From: Nansenia antarctica
Taxonomy: Eukaryota; Chordata; Actinopteri; Argentiniformes; Microstomatidae
DNA length: 64,000 bases
Assembly (NCBI GenBank): GCA_963989245.1
Contig: OZ022349.1
Location: 7,870,607-7,934,606 of the forward strand
Direction: 5' to 3'
Shown here: in pieces, positions 9,275-19,097 of the stretch
How the letters are laid out: each line of letters begins with the position of its first letter
Position numbering within the stretch: position 1 is the first letter of the stretch
The notes under the pieces: model-generated
Database searches by the model: none
Told to the model about the DNA's origin: nothing
Seen by the model: the letters and a program-made list of their open reading frames with translations, nothing else
Program-made: the position numbers and the translations under genes

Positions 9275-10013
9275 GAGGAACTGTCGTTCGGGATGTAGTT
9301 TCCGCCTGTGAGCCTTTTTTGACGCGCGTCTTACCATAGCCTGTGTTTTAGCCTGGTCGCGACCAGGCTAATTATATCTGACTCAGAAAAGGAGCTCAAC
9401 CAAGCAGTGAATTATTTGAGCCACATTGATGGCACCGAACGCAAGCTAACATTTTCGAGGCTTAGAACTTTATCGAGGCTTAGAACTTTATCGAGCTTCG
9501 TGGAATACCCCCCAGGTTAGACTACAAAGACGCATTTAAAGTGGCACCACAAAACCAACCGAAACCGTTACAATACCATTGATTGCACCAATATAAACCA
9601 CCTGCCAATGGAAACCATTAAGAGACCTTTAAGAGCTCGTGGTTTCTAATGTTCAGCAGGGCTTGTATTTATCTGTGCGGTCGTGCGTGTGTTGCACGGC
9701 GCATGCACCTTTCCCTTTGTATAATGCCTTATAACAAGGTAGGTGTATAGTATTGTCTCACTGCTTTATTCAGAGTGCCCTCGTATTTTCAGACGTACCA
9801 TTTTATACCACTAGAGGGCAATGCAAGACAATGCGTTCACAGAAAACAGTCAAAGCGAAGTCAGCAGGGCTGCAGATCATCGAGCATCCTTATGTCAGTG
9901 AGGAGTGGGCATCCGAGATTATGTGTGCGACTTGTCAACAGATCCACCCCGCGAGAAATAATGGATGTATGGCCGCCTGCGATTTTTGAATGAGAGATGT
10001 AGTTTTTCCAACG
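9275..10013. other. Non-coding segment with a 22-bp perfect palindrome
   Basis: A perfect palindrome centred on TCGCGA occupies 9349-9370 (TAGCCTGGTCG followed by its reverse complement). An 18-bp direct repeat (GAGGCTTAGAACTTTATC) occurs twice in tandem at about 9457-9492. An open frame at 9831-9989 (MRSQKTVKAKSAG..., about 52 residues with two CxxC-like spacings) is unrecognised and may be chance. Confidence 0.5.
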
Positions 10014-10131
10014 ATGATGACACCCATCTACATCTCACGTTTGCTCCTCTTTATCTCTCTATCTGCGGTCTGGGTGGAACAAGAGGCAGAGTCCAAATCT
10101 CTTCCAGGAGAATTAGATCCAGGAGCGTTTG
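10014..10131 (+). CDS. Orphan first exon of a secreted protein (signal peptide)
   Basis: Two adjacent ATGs at 10014 and 10017 open MMTPIYISRLLLFISLSAVWVEQ..., a hydrophobic stretch of about 12 residues after a basic residue, which is signal-peptide-like. The acidic, Pro/Gly-containing segment ESKSLPGELDPGAF follows, then a phase 1 donor TTTG|GTAAGA. Phase 1 donors after signal-peptide exons are common in vertebrate secreted proteins. An in-frame ATG at 9990 would add MRDVVFPT. No partner exon is recognisable downstream, where the hAT-like element intervenes, so it looks like a gene 5' end left behind or a chance ORF. The frame would otherwise run on to 10235. Confidence 0.35.
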
Positions 10132-10310
10132 GTAAGATATGCCATTATGGGATGCGACACAATGAGGAGGGGAGAGACTGGGGAGTGGTTGCCTTTTTAT
10201 TATTGCTTTTGTTGACAATTGTGACAGCAGGCTAATCGAAAACATTGATTTGTATCTATACATAGCACGCGATCCAATCGTAGTCGTTCGCGCAATCAAT
10301 TTGATGCAGG

Positions 10311-10388
10311 GATCGGTGACATTGTAACAACTAAAGAAAGGATTGAAGCGATCGGTGACATTGTAACAACTAAAGAAAGGATTGAAGG
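10311..10388. repeat. Tandem duplication of about 38 bp
   Basis: GATCGGTGACATTGTAACA and the following AACTAAAGAAAGGATTGAAG occur twice in a row. No coding role is seen in the flanking 10132-10760, which otherwise appears to be unique sequence. Confidence 0.85.
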
Positions 10389-10765
10389 CAGCGATCCGCA
10401 CAAATGGGGGGGGGGGAGCCTGTTCATGTGATATGAAGCCTGCTGGGCCGGGCCATAGCCTAACCCATGATCAGTAAGATTCTCCCAAATAGGCCAATGT
10501 TCTTTGGCAGGAAGACAAGATCAGACAAAATCACATAGGGCCTACCCCGAAGTATTTATCTCAACCCCATCTTTTTACAGGCCATCGTTCTGTGATGCTC
10601 AAATATGTGTCTCTTGTCTTTAGAACAATGAGTGACTTACTGAAGCCAAGTCTGTTTATATAGACAAGACGATCAGCTGTAGCATCCACAAGGAGAGCGT
10701 AGAAAAGGAGATTAAATGTGTTCACATCAGCTCGCTTATTCATAAAAACGTGTCATATCGTGAGC

Positions 10766-10865
10766 TTAGAATGATACGGTTCTATCTCCGTTTAGAATGA
10801 TAAGGTTCTATCTCCGTTTAGAATGATACGGTTCTATCTCCGTTTAGAATGATAAGGTTCTATCT
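10766..10865. repeat. Four tandem copies of a MITE-end motif
   Basis: Four copies of about 27 bp, built on TTAGAATGATAMGGTTCTAT with CTCCG following, alternate between ATACGG and ATAAGG. The same sequence forms the inverted ends of the element at 30209-30442, so this is a tandemised transposon terminus. The unit 2 copy is at about 35311-35410. Confidence 0.75.
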
Positions 10866-10984
10866 CAGTGGCGGCTGGTGCTAAACATTTTGGGTGGGGC
10901 ACAGGTTATGGGGGCATGCTCCACGGGGAAGAATATCAACTTTAAAATCTGGATTTACAGTCGATTTTAGCATGAGAATAGCTC

Positions 10985-11905
10985 TACCCCCCTGTACAGA
11001 CCTCGCCATCCCCTCTACCCCTCTGTACAGACCTCTTCATCCCCTCTACCCACCTCTACAGACCTCTTCATCCCCTCTACCCCCCTGTACAGACCTCTTC
11101 ATCCCCTCTACCCACCTCTACAGACCTCTTCATCACCTCTACCCACCTCTACATCCCCTCTACCCACCTCTACAGACCTCTCCATCCCCTCTACCCCCTG
11201 TACAGACCTCGCCATCCCCTCTACCCCCCTGTACAGACCTCTTCATCCCCTCTACCCACCTCTACAGACCTCTCCATCCCCTCTACCCTCCTCTACAGAC
11301 CTCTTCATCCCCTCTACCCCCCTGTACATACCTCCTCATCCCCCCTACCCCCCTGTACAGACCTCTCCATCCCCTCTACCCCCCTGTACAGACCTCTTCA
11401 TCCCCTCTACCCCCCTGTACATACCTCCTCATCCCCCCTACCCCCCTGTACAGACCTCTCCATCCCCTCTACCCCCCTGTACAGACCTCTTCATCCCCTC
11501 TACCCCCCTGTACAGACCTCTTCATCCCCTCTACCCCCCTGTACAGACCTCTTCATCCCCCCTACCCACCTCTACAGACCTCTTCATCCCCTCTACCCCC
11601 CTGTACAGACCTCTTCATCCCCCCTACCCACCTCTACATACCTCCTCATCCCCCCTACCCCCCTGTACAGACCTCTTCATCCCCCCTACCCCCCTGTACA
11701 GACCTCTTCATCCCCTCTACCCCCCTGTACAGACCTCTTTATCCCCTCTACCCCCCTGTACAGACCTCTTCATCCCCCCTACCCACCTCTACAGACCTCT
11801 TCATCCCCTCTACCCCCCTGTACAGACCTCTTTATCCCCTCTACCCCCCTGTACAGACCTCTTCATCCCCCCTACCCCCCTGTACAGACCTCTTCATCCC
11901 CTCTA
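10985..11905. repeat. 31-bp C-rich minisatellite, about 30 copies
   Basis: The unit is CCCCTCTACCCCCCTGTACA followed by GACCTCTTCAT. Because 31 is not a multiple of three and no frame has a stop, one ORF runs through the array cycling through three peptide readings (PPCTDLF, IPSTPLYRP, HPLYPPLQT). Unit 2 has two more units. This is not taken as a gene. Confidence 0.95.
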
Positions 11906-11919
11906 GTGAGTGTGTGAGT

Positions 11920-11968
<49 letters not shown>

Positions 11969-12036
11969 TGTGTGTGTGTGTGCGCGTGTGTGTGTGTGCG
12001 TGTGTGTGCGTGTGTGCGTGTGTGTGTGTGCGTGTG
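11906..12036. repeat. (GT)n/(GC) microsatellite after the 31-bp array
   Basis: Alternating GT with scattered GC steps, directly abutting the minisatellite. The unit 2 copy at 36513-36648 has a different length. Confidence 0.9.
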
Positions 12037-12827
12037 CTGAATACATAAACAAACAAGCTAAAAGACGACAATAGAAAACGTACCATGCTGACGATATTAC
12101 TAAATGTTTGAAGTAGCTTTTATCTTAGCTGACTCTCTTACCTTCAGGTCGAGTTTGTGTATTCTGGCTTCGCAAAACACCAACAGTAGCAGGCTAAACA
12201 CAGCCGGTGCGGAGATTGCGACCACAAACGAAGTTTGACTTCGGTAATAGGTCCAGTTGTAATATCCTCAAGTTGGGAACAAAAGATGCCTCCTTCTAAT
12301 CCATTTGTTCAATTTGTTTACAGAAAGAAATCCTCCTAAATCCTCGGTTATACGATTTTCCCATTACATCACATTACTAGCCGCCATAGCGATGGTAAAG
12401 CAGGTGAACGAAGCTACGCCGGACATGACGTAAGCACGTACGATTCTTTGTGCATGTCCCAAAACCCCATAGACAATTGACCGAATGGCCTGAAGTTACC
12501 AAAATAGATTTTACATGCAAGTCTACGAGAACAGCCTAGTGCAATTTCGAGTAGACTGAAAGTTGCCCCGAAAGGGGCGGGACTTGAAGCTGATTGGAAC
12601 ATACTCCACAGAACACTAGCTGATTGGACTATGATATACTCCACAGAACACTAGCTGATTGGACTATGATATTCAGAAGCAACACTGTCTAGAAGTCATA
12701 GAAAAAAAATCTCTCTCTTCTCCCTTTGGTGGGGCAATGTCCAATTGCCCCTAATGAACCAGCCTCCCCTGTAAGGTTCAGAGATAGGAAATGTTAGGAT
12801 ATTTATAGCATAGCATAGAGTACAGCA

Positions 12828-12916
12828 CAGTGTTTTATTTGTATAGTATAGTATAGTGGATAGTGTACATAGCCTTTATTTATGTAAACCAGCTCTTTTT
12901 CCCTTCTTGTTTTTAG
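12828..12916 (+). mobile_element. L2-like LINE 3' UTR fragment
   Basis: GTACATAGCCTTTATTTATG and TAAACCAGCTC match the 3' UTR of the LINE at 533-1977 (around 1775-1815). It is a short remnant just after the hAT-like element. The rest of 12917-13262 is unrecognised. Confidence 0.7.
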
Positions 12917-13262
12917 TATTTCGGGTTGCACACAAAATTCATAAACGAAAGCAGAAAAACACACTGGCTGCACTCTATCGCTGCCTAACAATCCGCTTCA
13001 AGATATCCGTCTTGTTTGTTATTTGTTGCGGAAAGTCATTAAAAAACAGTCACCGGTAGAAGAGATGTTGTCCTTTTCTCCCCTGGAGCGGTCGCATATT
13101 CCAGGTGCCACGAATGCACGCGCCTGCCCTGCGTTCCCCTCGTCAGAATAAGAGTCTTCCACATTACGCGTTAGTAGAAGGATGAAGTCATCCCTCAAAA
13201 TTAGGCCCTATGTTCCCACAGCCCAATGGTCCCACATTTCTAATATTTCATAGGTGGGATAG

Positions 13263-13368
13263 GTTTAGGGTTAGGGTCAGTGTTAGGATTAGGACTAGGG
13301 TTAGGGTCAGTGTTAGGATTAGGACTAGGGTTAGGGTCAGTGTTAAGGTTAGGGTTAGGATTGTTTCT
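13263..13368. repeat. Interstitial telomere-like 30-bp tandem repeat
   Basis: About three and a half copies of a 30-bp unit made of variant hexamers (GTTAGG, GTCAGT, GTTAGG, ATTAGG, ACTAGG). The unit 2 copy at about 37874-37985 has one additional GTTAGG. Confidence 0.85.
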
Positions 13369-13558
13369 CAACCCTCTCCTTGGGCCGCTCCACATATTTG
13401 ATCTGTTCCACCACCAGCACACCTGATTCAACTAATCAAGTACAAACCATAATTGCTCTGTACTTGATTAGTTGAATCAGGTGTGCTGGTGGTGGAACAG
13501 ATCAAATATGTGGTGCGGCTGGGGCTGGGGCGCCCCGAGGAGAGGGTTGGGAAACACT
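13361..13558. mobile_element. Foldback (long inverted repeat) element
   Basis: Bases 13384-13443 and 13460-13519 are inverted copies with about one mismatch in 60, separated by a 16-bp loop. Outer arms continue (left TCTCAACCCTCTCCTTGGG, right inverted CCCAACCCTCTCCTCGGG). This organisation fits a MITE or foldback element. Unit 2 carries it at 37978-38175. Unit 3 has only the part from 46018 on. Confidence 0.85.
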
Positions 13559-14129
13559 CATTGGGCTGTGGGAACATAGACACGCTCCCAGAAAGACAAC
13601 AGACAGTCTTGTATTGGCCAGCACCCGGAAAACACCACCACCACAGGGGATAAAGGATAATTTTATTTAGGTTTAACTTAATTTTACTTAAACTTTACTG
13701 AATTGTATTCAGCGATAGAATGCGGCTGTGTGTTTTTCTGTTTTCGTCTATGTGTTTGTGTCCAACCTGAATGGGAAGCAGTCGTGTTGCAGTTGCAGCA
13801 ACCATAGACATTACATGCTTTCTCTCACACACACGAACAAATGAATACATTCACTGCCTGTGAAACACACATGAAATGTCATATAGTGCCTATAGAAAGT
13901 TTACACCCCCTTTCAAAATGTTAACATGTTGTTGCCCCACAGCCTGGAAAGAAATGTGCCCCATTGATCTACACAGCCTACTGGACACTGAAACTGAAGG
14001 AAAATGTTATGGTGACTAATAATTATGATTTAATTTTTTATGTGACTGATGATGCCAAAGACACATTCACATCCCTGGATGGACAATACAATATAGTTGG
14101 TGTAATATTGTATCTAATCTAATGAACTG

Positions 14130-14480
14130 CAGAGTCACTACCCATCTTCCGTCGTAGACTGAAGACCCATCTCTTCTGCTCCTCCTGAGACATCTACTAC
14201 CCCCCAGCACTTCGTCTCCTGAAGACACCCACTTTTCCCCTAAAAACGTCTATTGCCTGCCTTGTACTGTTTCTCTGTTTCTCCAGTGTCTAGATAAAAA
14301 ATAAAATAAAAGGCTAGGTTTAGAAGGTGATAGAAGAAGGTTTTTCCTTCTATCAATGGCCCCGAGCCTGAGCTGGATTACTCTTCCTGCTATGACTGGT
14401 GGATTGATGATTCACTTGCTTAGTCAAATGTATTGATTGTAAATCGCTTTGGAATAAGGCGTCTGCTAAATGCCAAAAAT
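14130..14480 (+). mobile_element. LINE/SINE 3' end remnant
   Basis: CGTAGACTGAAGACCCATCT (coding RRLKTHLF in one frame) is followed downstream by TCGCTTTGGAATAAGGCGTC and TGCTAAATGCCAAAAATG. These are the well-known 3' tail of fish LINEs and the SINEs that share it. It is interrupted by stops. Copies lie at about 38747-39097 and 46653-47003. Confidence 0.65.
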
Positions 14481-14599
14481 GTAAAAAAATGTGTGAGAGT
14501 TTCAGATGTTGAGTTTCAGATGTTGTCGTGTTGGTGCGAGACAATATGAGAGACTGGACGTGCTCTCTGTCTTGTTAAATGTTCCACACATATTGTCCT

Positions 14600-14758
14600 A
14601 ATGAAGTCGATATCATCTTGTATAGCTACACATCCATCATTGATGGTCCATCCTATATATCACTGTCTGGTTCGCGCTGCCTCCACTGCCAAGGACAAAG
14701 GCAGGTTACAGCGGACCATTCTGTCAGCTGAGAGTAGGTCATCAGCTGCCACCTACCG

Positions 14759-14798
<40 letters not shown>
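14600..14798 (+). mobile_element. L2-like LINE fragment ending in (CA)n
   Basis: In shifting frames the sequence reads ITVWF, then AASTAKDKGRLQRTI, matching the conserved C-terminal region of fish L2-like reverse transcriptases. It is short, frameshifted and dead, and runs into a (CA)n tract at 14767-14798. Unit 2 has a 10-bp deletion inside it. Confidence 0.55.
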
Positions 14799-14801
<3 letters not shown>

Positions 14802-14966
14802 ATACACACACACAAACACACATACAATGCGCTGACAGTGTAATTTATATTATTTTACATTTATTCTAATTCGTAGTGTACCGTACATGCCCCATCCCAC
14901 TTCACAGCCTCTACCTCATTGATTTGATTGATTAGGATCCCCATTAGCTGAATAGCCCCCAAAGCT

Positions 14967-15420
14967 AGAAAAAAGCCCTTCATCAATGATAAGCAAAGAA
15001 GAGCCAGACTGAGATTAGCAAAAGACCATAAGGATTGGACCATAGAGGACTGGTGTAAGGTCATCTTCTCTGATGAGTCAAATGTTCAGCTTTGCCCAAC
15101 ACCTGGTCGTCTAATGGTTAGACAGAGACCTGGAGAGGCCTACATCCGCTGTGCAGGATGGAGGATGGGTGGTGATCTGAGGGTGCTTCAGCTGGAATCG
15201 GGCAGATTTGTCTTTGTGGAGGACGCATAAATCAAGCCACGTACAAGGTTGTCCTGGAAGAAAACGTACATCCTTCTGCTCTGACCATGTTCCCCAACTC
15301 TGAGGTTTGTTTTTTCCAGCAGGACAATGCTCAATGCCCACAGGTCAATCAAGGTGTGGATGGAGGACCACCAGATCAAGACCCTGTCACGGCCCGTCCA
15401 ATCTCCAGACCTGAATATTA
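14967..15420 (+). pseudogene. Tc1-like transposase fragment (middle part)
   Basis: The sequence codes in pieces for KQRRARLRLAKDHKDWT, WCKVIFSDESN (the first catalytic Asp of the DDE triad lies in FSDES), RPGEAYIRCAGW, an FSSRTMLNAH-like region and finally RPVQSPDLN. These are typical Tc1/mariner transposase landmarks in correct order. An in-frame stop after FVEDA and a frame change make it defective. Both inverted ends are missing. It stops exactly where the LTR at 15421 begins, immediately before the PIEHLW motif expected next. Confidence 0.8.
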
Positions 15421-15604
15421 TGTTTGTGTTGTGCTAATAAATGTAGATCCACACAGGTATACAAACTGAGCTCCGTTTACTGTCAACTGCCATTCATTCT
15501 GACAACACACACACACCGTCGTAAAGCTCTAACGGACGTACAGAACGTGACGTCGTAAAGGGCAACAAAGTGCTGCAATGACAATGACACTGTCGTACAT
15601 AACA
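15421..15604 (-). mobile_element. Gypsy-like LTR (184 bp, minus orientation)
   Basis: The segment runs from TGTTTGTG to CATAACA, so it has TGTT...AACA ends. On the minus strand it is preceded by a purine-rich tract (GGAAAGGGGGGGGAAA, 15605-15620) as expected for the polypurine tract next to a 3' LTR, and by the integrase-like ORF. No second LTR is found nearby. Confidence 0.65.
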
Positions 15605-15670
15605 TTTCCCCCCCCTTTCCAAAACTCAAACAACTAAAGTAACAGTCAAACAGGAGTAGGGCCTGAAGGC

Positions 15671-16450
15671 CTATGTGTGAAATTTAGTGACATAGTCCTG
15701 GAGGTGTGCAGGGCGAGCCCGTTCCCGCTGTGGCCTATCGACCTCCCCCCTGGGCTGTGACCCTGCGAGGAAGCCAGGGTTAGGTGGAGGAGGGTGAGGA
15801 AGAGGAACAGCAGGTAGAGGCTGAGCGGGTGGAGGCCACATAGGCAGTGGCTGCGGCAGAGCCTGGGGCGGCCTAGCTGCCCTTAGCAGTACAGGACTCG
15901 AGGCCTTTGAGACAGTTCTATCTGTCTCTGCTGCACCGGCTGCTGGTAGCAGTGTGGCCATGGCAGGCCCAGGAGGACCAGGCACCCTCCGCAGTCGGCT
16001 GGCGTGCCAGCGGGATCCGTCGCTCAGCAGGAACGTGGCTGGCCCCAGCTGACGTGTCACCTGAAGGGGCTGAGACCAGAAAGATGCCATCTTGTTATGT
16101 CGCTGGGGCCTACGGGCCCGAACCCAGTCGGACACCTTGATGGTGGTGGTCTTTACTCCACGTTTCTTGTCGAAGCGTCGCTTCATCTCCCCCTGATGTG
16201 TGGCCACTGTTGCTTGAGCAGCATCTCGGGTGCTGCCTGCTGCAGGTGTCACTGCATCCCGGGACCTGAGTCTGTTCAGTGGCAAGTCCATCTCACGGCC
16301 AAGCATGAGGGATGCTGGAGAGGTCTGCGTTGTTGCATGCTGACTAGCTCTGTAGTGCAACAGTGTTTGGTTGAGTGCGGCCTGGAATGTGCACCCCTGG
16401 AACAGATGTGCTCGGATCCCATTTTTAAGGCTGTGGTTGAATATCTTCAA
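15671..16450 (-). pseudogene. Ty3/gypsy-like integrase C-terminal fragment
   Basis: The 259-residue frame begins near the end of an integrase catalytic core (FNHSLKNGIRAHL, then HYRASQHATTQTSPASLMLG, the usual RxxxHxTTxxSPxxLxxGR-type region). It continues with KRRFDKKRGVKT and SDWVRARRP...MASFWSQPLQVTRQLG, the GPY/F-like C-terminal module of gypsy integrases, and a Pro-rich tail. The DDE core is almost entirely missing at the 5' side, where the sequence passes directly into the Tx1-like LINE, so the element is truncated. The start codon is accidental. Confidence 0.75.
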
Positions 16451-17696
16451 AAATCTAAATCAAACTCCAACCCTCCATCCACCCCCACCCTTATAAACCC
16501 ACAATCCCTAATAAACAACTTCTCAAAATCTTTTTGCCCTGTCTTGTGCATCAGTCCCACATTCTTCCTGACCAATCCCTCAAAGACTTTCCACACCGTT
16601 ATCCACTTTCCCTCAAATCTTGCTAAATTTCTCCTCAAATAAATTGCATACCTAGCCTGTGATAATACATAATTTAAACACCATATATTCACTCCCCTCC
16701 TCTTTCCCTCTACCCCAAAAACCACCATCCTCCTCCACTCCTGCATCCCCACCACCTCCACCCCCCAGTGCTTCTTCACTAGTCCTTTCAACCTTTCTTC
16801 GAATCCCTTAATTTCTCTACATTCAAAAAGCATATGCATTAAGTTCTCATCCTGTATCCCACACACATCACACTCCCTCGAAACTGTTCTGTCTACCTGA
16901 TGCAACACCACCTTAGTATAAACCATGTTATGCCTGAGCATAAAATCTAAATGTGTACATTCTAAACTATTATATTTTAAAAATAAATTCCTCCATATGT
17001 TCTTCACCTCCAATCCTGGGAACACCTGCCTCCACACCTTCTCTGCCGCAGGCTCCTTCACTCTGCTCTCCAACAGTGCCCAGTAGCACTCCTTCACCTT
17101 AACAGCTGAGAAGTCCCGCACTGTTTCCCCTTTCCCTAGTCTTAACCTAGGTAACTCTGTTTGCTCCTTCCCTCTTAACTCCCTATCTAACCTACTCACC
17201 CACTCCCCTGGTATACTCTGCTTTATTTTATTATACATGCTCACTATTTCTCCCCTTCTCATCTCCTCATCTGTTTCCCTAACAACTTCTATAATTGCCT
17301 GCTCTGTGATAGGAACCCTGGCACTACCTCATACCTAAAATCCCTTACTCTAATCAGTCCTGCCCTCCAGAAACTCCTAGATTCTAACATTTTCCCCTCT
17401 CTTCTTATTACAGGGTTCAATAAAACTGGAACATTTAGTATCTCCCCTCTCTTCTCACACTGATATCCTACCTCAGGCAAAAAACTACCCCAGGCTTTAA
17501 ACACCTCTTTATAGAATTCCGGCACCCTATCATACATCCGTGCTTTAAAGCACATCAAGCTGTGGTCACGCTGGTTTATGAAAGAGTTAAGCGGGGGAGG
17601 AGCTTTGTTATGCAGAATTTTATGGATGAGACAGATGTTTTTGTATTTGATCTTCACCACAGCTTTACACCAGGAGAGGCAGGAGGAGGTAGACAT
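16447..17696 (-). pseudogene. L1-Tx1-like LINE ORF2 C-terminal fragment
   Basis: Two minus-strand frames (17696-17289 and 17262-16447) join by a one-base shift near 17300. They read FYKEVFKAWGSFLPEVGY...FRYEVVPGF and then ITEQAIIEVVRE...MRRGEIVSMY, followed by LDFMLRHNMVYTKV and a CDVCGIQDENLMHMLFEC zinc-knuckle-like C2HC-type motif. The zinc-binding end after an RT is typical of L1-Tx1 and related LINEs. RT catalytic motifs and endonuclease are absent. It ends where the gypsy fragment begins. Confidence 0.7.
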
Positions 17697-17864
17697 CAGA
17701 AAACGGGCTCATTGTCATGTATGGGATGGAACAGGAAATGGTGTCATACCTTTCCATGCATTACAGCCAGCCCGTCCAACAATTGTGTACACCTGTCCAA
17801 TCTGCTCAGATCTCAAGAAGTAGATGGGGTCACAGGTTGATGTAGAATTGGGGGAAGTATTTTC
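17697..17864. other. Short unassigned segment
   Basis: On the plus strand one frame ends in TIVYTCPICSDLKK and a stop, with a single CxxC. It could be a transposase tail but is too short to assign. Confidence 0.3.
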
Positions 17865-18173
17865 TTAACACTAGAAGAGTGAGGGGTCATGGTGACCCCT
17901 GTGAGTATTTTTTTTTTTATATCTTTGCACTCGATAAAATTTCAGGACCCTCCTTTCATGGCTTTTACTAGATATCTGTGTTTTACCACCCAGTATCCTT
18001 ACATTTTCAAAATCACTTCAGGATAAGATAGTAAAGCTGTTTTGCAGTTTTTTTGTGTCGGAGGCAGGCTAAAAAAGAAGCGCCCTCTAATGATCTTTGT
18101 GTGTAAATAGCAGATTTACATTCTAAGGCGGCTCTACTAGTTGGTAAAATAGGCACGGCTGTCGTAGTGTTAA
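17865..18173. mobile_element. piggyBac-like MITE
   Basis: The 309-bp segment starts TTAACACTAGAAG and ends, inverted, TTAACACTACGAC. The TTAA at both ends is the piggyBac target duplication, and CACTA-starting ends are common in fish piggyBac MITEs. There is no ORF inside. Copies lie at 42464-42772 and 50386-50694. Confidence 0.6.
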
Positions 18174-18236
18174 TTCAGTGGTTCCCAAGGCTGCACCCTG
18201 AGGAGCTCCTAGTGTGGTCAGCTGCAGAAGTAGACA

Positions 18237-18726
18237 CAGTGGGGGAAATAAGTATTGAACACATCAACATTTTGTCCAGTAAATGTATCTCCAATGAGCC
18301 TATCCAAGTGAAATTTGCACCCAATTGAACATTTGTGGAAGCATCTGAAGATCCAGATTCACAAGAGGGCACCCTGCGATCTTCAAGATTTAAAGACAAT
18401 CTGTGTAGAGGAATGGGCCAAAATCACACCTGAATACTGCAGGCGATTAGTTACTTCATACAGAAAGCACCTTGAAGCTGTCATTACAAACAAAGGCTTC
18501 TCCACTTAGTATTGAATTCATTTCAGTTACCGTGTTCAATACTTTTTTCCTGTTTCATTCCACTTTATTCCACATAACTTTATTTACGGACTTAAATGTT
18601 TAGATTTTTTGTCTGGATTGTTTGAGTTAATACCAAAGTCTGGTGCAAAGTTCACTTGAATAGACTCATTGGAAATACATTTGCTGGACAAAATATTGAT
18701 GTGTTCAATACTGATTTCCCCCATTG
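18237..18726 (+). mobile_element. Internally deleted Tc1-like element
   Basis: Left end CAGTGGGGGAAATAAGTATT at 18237 is matched by the inverted right end (CAATGGGGGAAATCAGTATT read from 18726), and the similarity continues for about 75 bases, a typical Tc1 terminal repeat. Between them only the last part of the transposase remains: PIEHLWKHLKIQIHK...KGFST, stop at 18507-18509. TA follows the right end at 18727. Copies lie at 42836-43325 and 50758-51247. Confidence 0.85.
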
Positions 18727-19097
18727 TATGTGACACATTCTACTGCTTTGGTCCTCATATCGGCAACCAATCAAAATGTTCAGACTTTTCTTTTGAAACA
18801 CGGAACTACGTTTCAACGTTGTTTGAGAATCACAACAAAAGAAAAGAAAGGAAAATCATTACGTCGGATCCCGCTATGAGGACCAAAGCATTAGGGCATG
18901 TCACATATTGAGCATGAGTTCGTATTAGGGATGGGACGATACACTCAACTCACGATACGATGCACCTCTCGATACAGGGGTTCACGATACGATACAGTCA
19001 CGATACGATATCATAAATAAAACAAGATCAGTGTTTCCCCTAGGTTTGCTGCCTTGGGGGGGTGGCCAGCGTCATGTCCAGGGGTTGGAGGAGACAC
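18727..19097. other. Non-coding, dispersed-repeat fragments
   Basis: GGGATGGGACGATACAC with repeated CACGATACGATA motifs (about 18930-19010) and GTGTTTCCCCTAGG (19032 onward) look like dispersed fish repeat pieces. No ORF worth reporting. Confidence 0.4.

Larger units (their letters stand above)
10866..12771. mobile_element. hAT-like non-autonomous element
   Basis: Left end CAGTGGCGGCTGGTGC at 10866 pairs imperfectly with the inverted right end GAACCAGCCTCCCCTG at 12756-12771 (about 12 of 16 positions). CAGNGGCGGCTGG-type ends are characteristic of fish hAT elements. No transposase ORF is seen. The interior holds the 31-bp minisatellite, a (GT)n tract and about 700 bp of unique DNA. A clean 8-bp target duplication is not evident, so the boundaries are tentative. 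Confidence 0.5.

Noticed and set aside
9831..9989. 52-codon ORF with CxxC-like spacing
   Set aside because: Short, unrecognised and without splice or promoter signals strong enough to call a gene.
10985..11905. Possible CRISPR-like array
   Set aside because: Units are contiguous without spacers, and the DNA is eukaryotic.
10894..11925. 343-codon Pro/Leu/Ser ORF
   Set aside because: It is produced by the 31-bp minisatellite inside a hAT-like element, with no start context or splice sites.
13263..13368. True telomere
   Set aside because: Short, degenerate and with unique and repeat DNA on both sides in every copy.
16004..16642. Plus-strand 212-codon ORF with several cysteines
   Set aside because: It is antisense to the gypsy integrase and Tx1 LINE fragments, which have recognisable motifs.
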